From contig JAUCBJ010004989.1 of assembly GCA_032718475.1 (NCBI GenBank), positions 1 through 40,752 on the forward strand: DNA of 40,752 bases. The letters are read 5' to 3'. The position numbers and the translations under genes were made by a program. The notes under the pieces were generated by a model. That model was not told the origin of the DNA, ran no database searches, and worked only from the letters and a program-made list of their open reading frames with translations. Origin of the DNA: Nemertoderma westbladi (taxonomy: Eukaryota; Xenacoelomorpha; Nemertodermatida; Nemertodermatidae). Positions 9,128-19,250 of the stretch are shown piece after piece. Within the stretch, counting starts at the first letter, position 1, and every line of letters starts with the position of its first letter.

Positions 9128-12100
9128 CTACGAAAATAAAAATACAAAAGGTGGAGGAAAAGAAAAGAAAAGATGGGTAAATTAAGATACTTTATATCTG
9201 AATGAGAAGAGTAAGTAATAATTTATAACAAATAAAATTCCCTGAGTTCGTGGTTCCGTTATCTGTGGCAGATTTATTATATTCCAAAAAGTTACATGGA
9301 GAAAAAGTTAGTCCCTTTTTAATATCAATTTATCGTTTAACTACCACAACCACAGACCGATGAAGCGAGTAGTGAAGCGAGTCGAGGAAAGTTTTTCGCT
9401 TATGGCACAATGTCCTGTAATATCAAATTCTACCAACAACATTTATAAATTTTTACATCAATTCCCTGACATTTCAAGAAAAAATTGCAATTCCCTGACT
9501 AATCCAGGTCAGTGGCAACTGTGGTCACTGAACCTGTCTACTAGCTTTGGAGTTAGATCGTTTAAGCGGCATCTGTGGCTTACAATTAGCCCCCCAGATA
9601 TCAAGCAGTTCAGAGTCGACTTTTAAAAAAACTGAACTTTTTACAATCGATAATTTAACAGTTAAAATAGTTCGAGTTAACAGTTAGAATAAAATTTATA
9701 TAGATTAGGCGCTCTATGCAAGTTTATTGTTATTATTATAAAAACATTGACTGAACTTTAGCGAAGTCTAGGCCTATAACTGTAATGTATTATAATTTTA
9801 CATAAGAGGAACTTTGCTCATCATACTAGAACTAACCTCTGACTCATCGTCAACAGCGTCAACCAATGGACTGAAGGCGTACCGTTGGTTGTTAGCTGAG
9901 GGTCGCCATAGAATCATAATGACCAATAAAATGACGGAGAAGAGGAGATGCCAGAAAGCCTCGTCCACCCAGAGCTGAGCCCAGTCGGTGAGACAATTAA
10001 CGAACCTAAATGTTACAAAATTATAAATGCCGCGGATAAATTATCACAGCATTCGGCATGGCGCAGTTTGTAATACCAATTATATAATTTAAGATCGCAA
10101 CCAAACTAAGAAAAACTAAGTTTAAAAAACTATAATTCTTGGCAAGGTTTTTCGCTCAGTTCCCACTGCTGTACTGGAAATCATATAGCTGAAATATATT
10201 AATTCATAAAATTTATAAAAAAATATTATATTCATTTAAAAATGAAATTAACATGATTCTAACTGGTGATATGTAGGCCAATAAAATAAAACTTAAGAGC
10301 AACTATTACCGGTATATCGTTTAGTTAATATTCGGTCGGATATACGGCAAAAACCTGCCGGATATCCGACCCGGACGGATATCAAAAAGTGATTTCCGGT
10401 GGGTTAATAATATATAGATTTTACGGTAGATAGAGTTTAATAAATTTATTATAATAAATAAATAAATAATAAAAACATAATAAATTAATTAAAGTAATTA
10501 AAGTAAAAAAATATTGTATAAATTCTGAATTTACAGATTACAAAATAAATTAGTTCGATTATAAAAATTCCCCTTTCTACTGTGTCGCAACTTACTTGTG
10601 CATTTTTATACTCCAAATCATGTAAATAACCGAAACGAGAACTGCGAATATTAAAGTGTTGGTGAAATGTCGGTAAAGAGAAAGTTTTACGAGATTCCGT
10701 CTCAGACGCAAAGTCCGAAGCGTCTGAACTAAACTAGTGAACACCCACCAACAGATAATGGAATCTATAACGGCGAGAGGGATGGCGGCGATCAGGGCCT
10801 CCGTGGACTGAGTCTCTTTGGGTTTCATCGCGCGGAGGAAACACTCTACGGAGGCGACGAGGAAGTAGAGGCCGCCGATAGCGAGAACTCGATGGAGCAT
10901 CGCGCCGAGTCGGGGCTTAACGATACCGAAACCGATCGAGACGATAATAACGAGCATGCGAGCGAGGGTCCGCTTAGCGACGCTCACGATCTCAGCGATC
11001 AAAATGGATCCCACGAATAAACTCCCTTGGATCCTGAGTCGTTGGTACTCGGCCTCGAAGAAGGCTTTCTCTATCATCCCAAGGAGGAGGACGCCGCAGA
11101 TCCAGAACTGTACGCGGAGGATGTCCTTCCAGTAGAGCGCGCACATGATCAGCCAGGCGAGACTGAAGACGACGTAGACGGCGCACATAACGCCGTAGAA
11201 CACCGACAGCGGGAAGTCCGACGCGGATAGGTAGACGTAGGAACCGTCGGGGCCGTCGGCGTCGATCATGGAGATGTCGAGGGTTAGGTTGACATCGCTG
11301 TGAGTGTCGACGACGACAATGAGGAGATACGGACCAGATTCGGGGGTTCGGGTGACTTCGTAGGACTGTCGGTTCCCTGTCGGGTCCGCGTCTACCTTAT
11401 TCGGTAGGCTGGATGACTCTGAGTCTGTGGCTGATGCCCCGGGGTCAGTGGGTGTTGGTACCGGTTTAGCAGTACCTTCCGGTTTGTCGGTACTTGCCGG
11501 ATTGTCGGTACTTTCCGGTTTGTCGGTACCTTCCGGTTTGTTTGTACTTTCCGGTTTGTTTGTACCTTCCGGATTGTCGGTACTTTCCGGTGTGTTAGTA
11601 ACTCGCGACCCCGTCCCAACCCCAACGTCTCTAGCCGCCCTGGAAGGCGCCTCAGTAGTCCCAGTAGTAGTCGCCACTACTACCGGGGCCGCGGTACTGG
11701 GTACCACCACGTCTACCCACGGGCCACGCGACGCGGGGTACAGCTGGCCCCCGGACCCACACGACCCATCCTTACTGCTAATCGCCCCTTCCTGGTACTG
11801 TACCCCGGACTCGTATTCCCCGAGCATCGCGTCCCGTATCTTATCGAACACCTCCCGGGCCAACGTCTCGTTCATACCCTCGTACTTCTCCGCGCAGTCG
11901 CTGTGACGCAGCACCCATCGCACGGTTAGCACGGTATCCGCACGCTCACACTCGACTCCTCTAACCCGAACCACCACGGATGTATTTCGGTACATTATTT
12001 TAGAGGCCCACGCTATGGTGGAGTTTTTAACCGAACTGAGTTGCTTCGTCCATCGTCCCGGCTCCGGATATCCGAAACCTCCACGGGATGATATCAAGGC

Positions 12101-12145
12101 AATAAAACAGAACACAAATAACCCGCTATGCAAATGTAAACCCAT
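8906..12145 (-). CDS. TMEM87: TMEM87-like seven-transmembrane Golgi protein (three coding exons)
   Basis: Exons 12145-10596, 10005-9837 and 9127-8906 join through GT-AG introns into 646 residues. A signal peptide (1 to about 25) is followed by a luminal region with paired cysteines and N-glycosylation sites. A Thr/Pro/Ser-rich insert covers about 150-250, with six-residue repeats (KPEST, KPEGT) at about 186-227. From about 311 comes the Lu7TM membrane core. Family hallmarks include [49 protein letters not shown], then [13 protein letters not shown] in exon 2 and WVEENIPSS and LLDSDEE in exon 3. Vertebrate TMEM87A/B are Golgi/endosomal proteins linked to trafficking and ion conductance. They are about 555 residues long, so the excess here is the luminal insert. 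The start is well supported: A at -3, G at +4 and an immediate signal peptide. I cannot separate TMEM87A from B. Confidence 0.93.
9837..10005 (-). CDS. TMEM87: TMEM87-like gene, coding exon 2
   Basis: Acceptor TTTAG ends at 10006. The first base completes the split codon from exon 1, and the next 56 codons are open. They encode FVNCLTDW, the last membrane helix, the signature [13 protein letters not shown] and an acidic VDDESE end. The donor GTTAGT starts at 9836, leaving phase 0. The fit of phase and of family motifs on both sides makes this exon secure although it is only 169 bases long. Confidence 0.9.
10334..10371. repeat. Hairpin in TMEM87-like intron 1
   Basis: Two 16-nt arms, GGTCGGATATACGGCA and its complement with one mismatch, surround a 6-nt loop in an otherwise AT-rich intron (10595-10006). 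A further partial copy (GGACGGATATC) follows. Probably a MITE remnant. Confidence 0.7.
10596..12145 (-). CDS. TMEM87: TMEM87-like gene, coding exon 1
   Basis: Encodes the signal peptide, the luminal domain and most of the membrane core (residues 1-516 plus two bases). The exon ends CACAA and is followed by the donor GTAAGT (from 10595), leaving phase 2. Read-through would stop at once (TAA at 10594-10592). It is clearly more GC-rich than its surroundings. Almost the whole gene in one exon is unusual, because vertebrate orthologues are divided among many exons. Confidence 0.9.
11464..11590 (-). repeat. Coding 18-bp repeat in the luminal domain
   Basis: Six to seven units of 18 bp encode a six-residue Thr/Pro repeat of the form x-[KN]-P-[EA]-[GS]-T. 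This is a mucin-like, probably O-glycosylated stalk within the luminal region (residues 186-227). Its length is likely to vary between individuals. Confidence 0.85.
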
Positions 12146-12158
12146 TTTGCACTTGGAA

Positions 12159-12160
12159 CT
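12159..12160 (-). other. Candidate 3' splice site in the 5' UTR
   Basis: The minus strand reads a strong pyrimidine tract (TTTCTACTTTTCTATTCC) followed by AG, 13 bases upstream of the TMEM87-like start codon. This suggests either an upstream noncoding exon or a trans-splice acceptor. No donor was identified upstream. Confidence 0.5.
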
Positions 12161-12612
12161 GGAATAGAAAAGTAGAAACTCAGTGAGTCCTTGGTAATGG
12201 TGATAATTGTGATGCTAGAATTATTAATCTCTCTACCGGCCCTGTACAGCGGGTTGTAATCACAACGGTAACACTAAATAATATCAGTTAGGCGCGCAGA
12301 CTAGACAAACCTAAATCCTATCTGCTTTTCTATATTAATCTATCGTGGTATTATTTCTAAGTGCCTATAAGGGTTTGTCGTTTTTATTATTATTGTGTAG
12401 CCTATTATTTAGATCTATGGATATGGCACAAAGCAAATTTGTTAGAACGTAGTGGCGTTAACAGTATTTGCTGGTAGAGAGTTCCAGATGGGAACCACAC
12501 CACACAGTTATTCTAAGGAAGCTTTGTGCGCAGTTATAGTTCTAGAATTAAATTGGTATAATTTGTACGAATGTCCAAGATTTGTTGTGGATGGATCGAG
12601 ATAATAATTATT
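12161..12612. other. 5' flank of the TMEM87-like gene; no gene seen
   Basis: AT-rich sequence that must hold the promoter and probably an untranslated exon of the minus-strand gene. I recognise no TATA box or other defined core element. Confidence 0.4.
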
Positions 12613-12771
12613 TATTACCTACATGGGAAAAAAAGTATACCGGTAACTTTTTTTTCATTAATCTCGAGGCATTTTATTTACCGAGCAGCCGATCGTAAGC
12701 GAGGTTAATTAATAAAGGGTCGAGAGAATATTGAAAAAAAAATGTTCTACGTTTTTTTTCCCATGTAATAC
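12613..12771. mobile_element. Small MITE, about 160 bp
   Basis: Imperfect inverted ends of about 23 bp: left ATTACCTACATGGGAAAAAA and right (12748-12770) its near-complement. No coding capacity. The internal motif GCAGCCG also appears near 14070. Confidence 0.65.
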
Positions 12772-13000
12772 GTAATTTTATCTTTAAATTGGTACTTTTT
12801 GTTGCTCAATTCTTTAATAAAACATAGCGATATACATATACTACAGTACAGTAGTGTTACAAAATTAATTTAACTGTAGTATTTAACTAGGCCTATATAT
12901 TGCTTCTTGCTGCCATAGATACTGGACTACGATTCAAATTATTGTACTCTTTACCTCCCGATGTTACCTTACTCAATGTTAAATAATTTAGTGTTCTCGA

Positions 13001-13539
13001 CAGTCGGGGAGAAGTTCAAATTTCAACTGAGTTGAAATTTAAAACTTTTTTTTTTAAATTCAACTTTTAAGTTGTAAATTCAACTCTAAAATGGCAGGAG
13101 GCGCAGAAGGGTCCCAAGAGCCCAAGACGTTACAGAAGGTGTGTTTTTATTGTTTTTTATGGATCTAACTCGAAAAATTAACCCTCATTAGGCCTACCGA
13201 TGGAATAAAAACTTTCACCGTCGGGAATACTTTTTTTGAAAACATTTTAAGTAATTACATTTGCAAATTAGCTGAAATACTACGGGAATTTATTAGATGT
13301 ATGAAATTACCGCTGTTTGTCATAATTATTATACAATGGAATACCAGTAATGGATTCCAATTCCATATTTCAGTATCTCCAAAGCTACTCCAAAAGTTGA
13401 ATTTTAAAAAAAAGTTGAATTTTAAACTCTACTCCAAAAGTTGAATTTTAATAAAAAGTTGAATTTTAATAAAAAGTTGAATTTTAAAAAATAAAGTTGA
13501 AATTTCAACTCAGTTGAAAATAGAACTTCTCCCCGACTG
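13001..13539. mobile_element. MITE with 5-bp TSD and repeat-filled arms
   Basis: Starts CAGTCGGGGAGAAGTT and ends with its exact complement. The inverted match continues through a TTTCAACTGAGTTGAAA palindrome. CTCGA occurs at 12996-13000 and 13540-13544 as a 5-bp target-site duplication. The inner arms are tandem repeats of an AAAAGTTGAATTTTA-like unit. No transposase is present. The superfamily is uncertain. Confidence 0.85.
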
Positions 13540-13638
13540 CTCGAATATTTTTTTATTATGTAACTAGAGAGCCGCTTAGGCTTAACTACATAAACCAATA
13601 ATTGGATGTTGAGTTCCGTTTTGTAGTTCGTCTTTCAG

Positions 13639-13878
13639 TTATAGTTCATATGCGTACCTCTGGTATTTTCGTATTGCAAAAATAAGACTATAAATATGAA
13701 ATACCCTATGTTATTGACTGATTGAGATATTGTTTATTGTTTTGGTTAGAAAAGCCCACCACTGTAACCTGCTCCTATCCGTTAATTAAGTAATGGAGAT
13801 TAGTTTATTGTTTTGGTTAGAAAACACCACCACTGTAACCTGCTTCTTTTGCCAGAGGTACGCATATGAACGATAACC
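13639..13878. mobile_element. MITE with 10-bp TSD, MULE-like
   Basis: Inverted ends of 25 bp (TTCATATGCGTACCTCTGG core; right arm 13852-13876) differ at one position. The direct repeat CGTCTTTCAG lies at 13629-13638 and 13879-13888, just outside. A 9-10 bp duplication is typical of Mutator-like elements. The interior carries two copies of a 45-bp motif (TTTATTGTTTTGGTTAG...CACTGTAACCTGCT) also found inside the foldback element at 17083. Confidence 0.8.
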
Positions 13879-13888
13879 CGTCTTTCAG

Positions 13889-15091
13889 ACACTATCTGAC
13901 TAGGCCTATGGCATATGGACTATACAGCTATAGTTGCAATAACTTTTAAGTGTGTGAATGGATTTTGCTTAAATTACTTGCAAACCTTTTCTACGTCGAT
14001 GCTCTTTCAATATATGTAATAAAATTTAAGAAATTCCACCAAAAATATTTTACTTTACTTTTTTCACCGGGCAGCCGGGATAAAAGTAAAATCAATGCAA
14101 TCCTATGGGTTACTTTTATTCCATAAGGAAAAATGTGAAACTTTTTCTCCCGATTTTGAGGAATATTCGAGCGAAAAAGTAACAATTTAAGAATAAAATA
14201 TATTATTTACCGGTACATAGGCTATACTTTGACAATATATACCGGTACCAAGAATAATTTGAACATAAGGTCAATGTGTGATGTGTGAATATTGTGTGCT
14301 ATTCTAAGTGTTGAAGGTTTACAATTTCTAGGAGTCTAAATAGTCAGCATTGGATTATAAATTGCACCATGCATGCACAGCTTGTAGCCTTTTACGTAAG
14401 TCCTATGAATGGTTCGCTGTACTTTAGTTGAAAGTTAGATACACATTAAACAGTTAAATAGGTACCGGTATTACCTGACAGCCTGATTACAGTATTATTA
14501 TTATTATCACGATTTCGGTATTTTAAAATTATTGCACATATTCGCTGAAGAAGCTAAATAAAAACATAGCCTATAGGCCTATAAGCAGAAAAAAGACAGA
14601 CAGACGGAGCAATATCAGAATATCGTGGAGAGAAGGCACATGGTGCATGGGAAGAGCTATTGTTAGTACTAGCAGACTAGTACCTACAGTAGTAGGATTA
14701 ATTACTGATTACTCATGTCAATTCGTGGTTCGCCCCATCCCCCACCCCACCCTCATATTAATGTATTAATGCAGGGTACAACAATAAAATCATAACATAA
14801 AGAAATCATAACAAGAGAAATAAACACACCAGCACCCAGCAGCACAGACACAATTAAGTATTTAATAGGCCTACATAAAAACAAAAAATATATAGTTCAA
14901 ACTTTTTATCAAAAAATTATGGATTGCCCTCAGTACAGCAGTAACGTAGTAACGGCAACGGTGAAAGAACAATACTGAAAGGGACTGCCAACAGCAACAA
15001 CTGGATTCAGAAGGTAGCCAAAGTTATTGCAGATATTTACTGATTCACAATACGAGAAGCAGAGAAGTACCGGTAAATGCATGTTTTTAAT
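13889..15091. other. No gene seen
   Basis: AT-rich sequence with several TAGGCCTA (13901, 14574, 14866) and TACCGGTA (14208, 14240, 14463, 15068) words. The short open frames have no recognisable homology. Confidence 0.5.
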
Positions 15092-15315
15092 AGGTAGGGT
15101 TGACTATTCAAATTCTGGACAAAATGTCATTTGTTTTTAATTTGGGACACTTTAAGTTGCTTTAATCCTTCATATTATGTTTGCATCTGTACAAGATGCT
15201 ATTGTAGTTCACTATAAAACCAAATTGTTACCACTCAGTTCAACCTGTTTAGTTGTAACTGCAACTGGGTGGTTTTCATTTTATAAATTGACTGTCCGGA
15301 ATTTGACTACCTGGT
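15092..15315. mobile_element. MITE with TCAAATTCTGGAC ends
   Basis: The left end (about 15096-15120) and the right end (GTCCGGAATTTGAC, 15294-15307) are inverted and imperfect. A second copy of one end lies near 23605-23630 on the other strand, so it belongs to a dispersed family. Confidence 0.6.
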
Positions 15316-15537
15316 AAAATACCGGACATGTATATAATTCCGGACAATGCCTTTTATTAGATGTGAGAGTTGATGTGAGGGTTGATATTAGGACTATTTT
15401 AATAATTAAATTAAACTTTATTTCCATTAGTTTAGTCATTACATAGGGCCTACAGCCATATTTTACTCATGTACTCAGTTCTGAAGTTATGTAATACTTA
15501 TGTTTTGCATACCAACCCCAGATAGGGCTGTAGGGGG

Positions 15538-15827
15538 CCCATGTGAAGAATACCAGACTTTCTGCCGTTATATTTCACTTTGCAATTACCCCCGTCCCAT
15601 GTGAAGAATACCAGGTTTTCACCAAAAACACAGATTACAGGAGGGCTGAATCTAACCAAAACAATAAACGAATTAGTATATGTACAGGTTAGGCTATAAG
15701 ACAGAAATAAGCGGTATAAAACACTTAATAAAGATATATTAAAAAAAAAAAAAAAAATCTTCATATATAAAATATATTCCAATAAAAAGTCGACCGAAAA
15801 GTTAAATCCTGGTATTCTTCACATGGG
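15538..15827. mobile_element. MITE with CCCATGTGAAGAATACCAG ends
   Basis: CCCATGTGAAGAATACCAG occurs at 15538-15556 and again at 15597-15615. It is inverted at 15809-15827. A related stretch (AATGTGAAGAATACCA) lies at about 40131 within the hAT element. An A run of 15 lies near 15739. No coding capacity. Confidence 0.7.
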
Positions 15828-15953
15828 CGGGATAGGGGGTGGGGGGGGGGACTTTCAACGCAATAATAATGCATCCCTCTCCATGAAATTCGACACAAAT
15901 AACAGTTCGATTACTCCCATAAATAAAACTATAACCTGTTCTATTGTGTTCCA

Positions 15954-15995
15954 TTTATTGTTTTGGTTAGAAATACGTGTCACTATAATCTGCTC
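15954..15995 (+). repeat. Copy of the dispersed 45-bp motif
   Basis: A divergent copy of the TTTATTGTTTTGGTTAG...CACTATAATCTGCTC motif found in the MITE at 13639 and the foldback at 17083. The tail of a previous unit (CTATAACCTGTTCT) precedes it. Confidence 0.7.
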
Positions 15996-16126
15996 ATTCG
16001 AGTCATTTGACATTTCCCTAAATTGAGAATTTAACATTTGAAGCGAAATATTCATTCACCAAGATGGGATTTGCGAACAGTTAGCAGTTGCTGATAATTG
16101 AAACTATTATAAAATAAACAAAGTTG

Positions 16127-16388
16127 TGTTGTATGTGTATTTTGGTGAAGGGGATTTTGATATAACATACAGTAGATATGTTCTTGAAATGAGTTTAGTC
16201 ATATATCTGATAGTCAGGAATCAGTAATGTATTCTGCACTTCTATGCCTATTGCAGTAGGCCTACATGTTGTATACTGCAGCACTGCTATAGGCCTATGC
16301 AGATATGATTACAAGATTATATATGGAGGCTATATTTTAGTTATACTGATATGCGTTTATTATATTCCGGGGTATACGAAACACAACA
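16127..16388 (+). repeat. 5' LTR of the Ty3/gypsy element (262 bp)
   Basis: TG...CA ends and a match to the 3' LTR along its whole length. A TATA-like ATTATATATGG lies near 16316-16326. Contains two TAGGCCTA words (16257 and 16290). The first is missing from the 3' LTR, and the second is replaced there by 413 bp. Confidence 0.95.
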
Positions 16389-16406
16389 TGGCGCAATGTG
16401 TCTGAA
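16389..16406 (+). other. Primer-binding site of the Ty3/gypsy element
   Basis: TGGCGCAATGTG follows the LTR directly. TGG is the expected complement of a tRNA CCA end. I do not assign the tRNA. Confidence 0.7.
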
Positions 16407-16533
16407 CTTAGCGGTTCGAACTATCAGTTTGGAACGACGGAAGAGTTTACAGGTTCGTTTCGGAATTACCCTGAACTAAAAACGTATTTCTACCGGTAAC
16501 AGCCCCTACTGCCCTAGGCCTAAATCCCGCATC

Positions 16534-17082
16534 ATGATGGCTGACTTGGAACTCGCTCGTCGCCTGAGAAAGAGTCACTCAGGGTACAAGTCTGCCTACA
16601 CTCGGAACTCGAATCAATTAGTTGCGCTGATCGACGATATCCGACAGGATACCCAAACTGTTCAACCTCAGGTTGTTCTCGACTCCCTGCAGGAGTTACT
16701 CGCAAAGGTTCAAACTGCCTTCGAACGTGTTGGCGAGTCTCTAATAACTCTATAGACCAACGACGTTGACTGTGCGGCAGAGGTGACAGACTACGATCAA
16801 TGCGCGGATTCGGTAATCAGGTTCCGTTCCACGGTTTTACAGATTTTGAAGGGACAGTCGGACGCCGTGGTGCAGCCAACAGGCCAGTCTCCGACTACAG
16901 CCACGCCACGTGGATACCCATTCCCCCCGAGCAGATAATGCCCCACGAGCTCCGGTGAACAAACCACCAACTCTTGACGACGATGTCACGATACAGCAGT
17001 TTAATATCTGGCTGAATCATGGAGAAATTACGCCAAGGTTGTCCAACTCGGTAAACAACCTCGAGACGAGCAGGTTTCCGCC
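16534..17082 (+). pseudogene. Gag N-terminal region (interrupted)
   Basis: Opens with 73 residues beginning MMADLELARRLRKSHSG, helical and similar to retrotransposon gag N-termini. The frame meets a single TAG (16753-16755) and then continues open in the same frame to about 16935. A shift then moves it to a frame holding KPPTLDDDVTIQQFNIWLNH. The foldback element cuts the gene at 17083. Confidence 0.7.
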
Positions 17083-17558
17083 GGTCCTACGAATTACCCC
17101 AAAATACCCCAAAACACCCCAAAATACCCCGAAAGACCCCAAAATAGTATAAAACTACCCCAAAATAGTTTAGACTTACCCCAAAATACCCCAAAATAGT
17201 TTAGAATTACCCCAAAATACTTTTTTTGAGCCTTTGTTTTGGAAATTTGATTTACCCCAAAATATGGTAAAATGACGAATTACCCCAAAATATGGTAAAA
17301 TGACGAATTACCCCAAAATAATGACGAATTACCCCAAAATAATTAAAAATTTTTTCTTCACTCTCGTTTATTGTTTTGGTTAAAAAAACTTGCCACTGTA
17401 ACCTGCTCCTTTCCCTCGCTGTTAAAAAACATTGTTAGATAATTTTGGGGTAATTTTTTAGCCTTTTTGGGGTATTTTGGGGTATTTTTTTACTATTTTG
17501 GGGTATTTTGGAGTATTTTGGGGTGTTTTGGGGTATTTTGGGGTAATTCGTAGGACCC
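17083..17558. mobile_element. Foldback element inserted in gag, 10-bp TSD
   Basis: Ends GGTCCTACGAATTACCCC and its complement. The arms are tandem ACCCCAAAAT repeats on the left and GGGGTATTTT on the right. The host sequence GGTTTCCGCC is duplicated at 17073-17082 and 17559-17568. The 10-bp duplication and long repeat arms suggest a MULE-type foldback. The centre (17367-17410) holds the dispersed 45-bp motif shared with the MITE at 13639. It interrupts the Ty3/gypsy gag gene, so it is younger than that insertion. Confidence 0.9.
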
Positions 17559-17604
17559 GGTTTCCGCCTTCTTCGGATATTGTACACCCGCGCTGCTATC
17601 GAAA

Positions 17605-19250
17605 ATGGAGCACGCCGTCCACATTCCGCAAGATACTCCGCGTACTTTGGACGAATTACTAGGTGAGTTTGAAAACTATCTCCGCAGAAAACAAAACATT
17701 GCTTTGGACCGTCTCGAATTGACTTTGTGTAGACAACTGGAGGGAGACAACTTCGACGATTTCTACACGCGGTTGTGCGAAGCGTCAAACATTGCGGGGC
17801 TCAGATCGATGGACGAGGATGCGTGGATGTCTACACTCATCACAGTGGGAATATCAAACGAGGAAATACGCCAAGATTTACTCACCAAGTTCCCAGCACT
17901 CAATCACGAAGAGTCAGTGAAATTTTGTAGAAGCGAGGAGACTGCACGTGTTCACAGGGCCAAGGTAAAAAGTGTTTTAACCGGTAGCTCCCATGGATCG
18001 GCTATATCGGCGGCGACCAGCTCCGACTCCACGAGGAATAGGGAAGATTTTCGGGGCCGTGGTTTTAAACGCAACGCTTTCCCACGAGGACAGCGATCTA
18101 AAAGTAAAACAAATCGATCGCAATCGAGAGGGCGACAATCAGAGGCCAAATGTCCTTCTTGCGGCTACTTTAAACATGTAGACGGTAAACCTTGCCCTGC
18201 CAAAAACCAGATCTGTATGAAATGCCACAAACGCAACCATTTCACGCAGGATTGTCACTCAAAACCTGCTGCCACACGGAACTCAGGCTCATCCAATGCT
18301 CTGACGAGTTCAGCCCTAAGTGTGGCCACTAAGCCACCAAGAGTCAATGTTTCGCTTTATCACCCAGCCGACGGCAGTCTTATTGGCTGCCAACCTGCCA
18401 TTCCAGACACAGGTTCTGAATGTACAGTTTCTGGGATCCAGCTATTACTAGATCTCGGAATTGATGTTGCGAATTTAATTCCCCCCAACAATGACAAGTT
18501 GATCAGCATCAATGGGAAAATGCTAAATCAACTTGGTCGTGTATCATTTTATTTTATTCTAGAAGGTAGAAAAGTTTTGGAAGAAGTTAAAGTGTATGAA
18601 GGTGTTGCACATTTATATATTTCACTTGATATGTGCAAGGCTCTGGAAATTGTTTCGCACAATTTTCCGAACCCTCCACCATTAATTAACGGTAAACATG
18701 ATAAATCTAATGTTAATATGTCAGCATGCCTAACGCCAGACAAGCCCAGCACTGAGCCATTGTTTACCGTGAGAGATAGACTGAAATGGCTGTCGGGGCT
18801 ACCAGAGTTTCCATCTGAACAGGTCATAAAGGAGGTCTATAATAAACTCTGTAATGTTTATAGTAAAGTTTTTTATTCAAAATCTGAACTGCGGGCAATG
18901 TCTGGTCCAACTGTAGGTGACCCTATGAAAATTTACCTAAAAGACGACTGCAAACCTTTTGCAGTTCATTCAGCACGGGCCATCCCATTTGCTAAAAGAG
19001 AACTGGTTAAAACTGAGCTCGACGCATGGGTTGCCCGTGGTGTTATTAAACCTGTAGGAGACAGACCCACTCAGTGGTGTCACCCACTGGTAGTTGCCTC
19101 CAAGTCTGATGGTGGTATACGGTTGTGTGTGGACCTTACCAATCTAAATAAACAGGTCGAACGCGTGGTCCATCCCGGGAAGTCTCCTAGCGGGGTTGTG
19201 GCTGAAATTTCTCCTGCCTCAACAATCTTTACGACCCTAGATGTAAGTCG
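17605..19250 (+). pseudogene. Gag-protease-reverse transcriptase N-terminal part
   Basis: A long open frame, 562 codons as it stands (the tail after about 19250 is out of frame). Gag: DTPRTLDELLGEF, then NIALDRLEL, then FDDFYTRL. Zinc knuckles follow in about 18150-18260, including CMKCHKRNHFTQDC (CX2CX4HX4C). The aspartic protease active site IPDTGSE lies at about 18400-18420. The reverse transcriptase begins with the VHSARAIPFAKREL region and DGGIRLCVDLTNLNK, then reaches TTLDVS. Loss of one base in a G run near 19250 then ends the frame, just after the catalytic Asp of RT motif A. The upstream gag start is lost to the foldback insertion. Confidence 0.9.

Noticed and set aside
11427-11906. 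Plus-strand open frame antisense to TMEM87-like exon 1
   Set aside because: Mirror of a GC-rich coding exon with 18-bp repeats. The minus-strand protein has clear homology.
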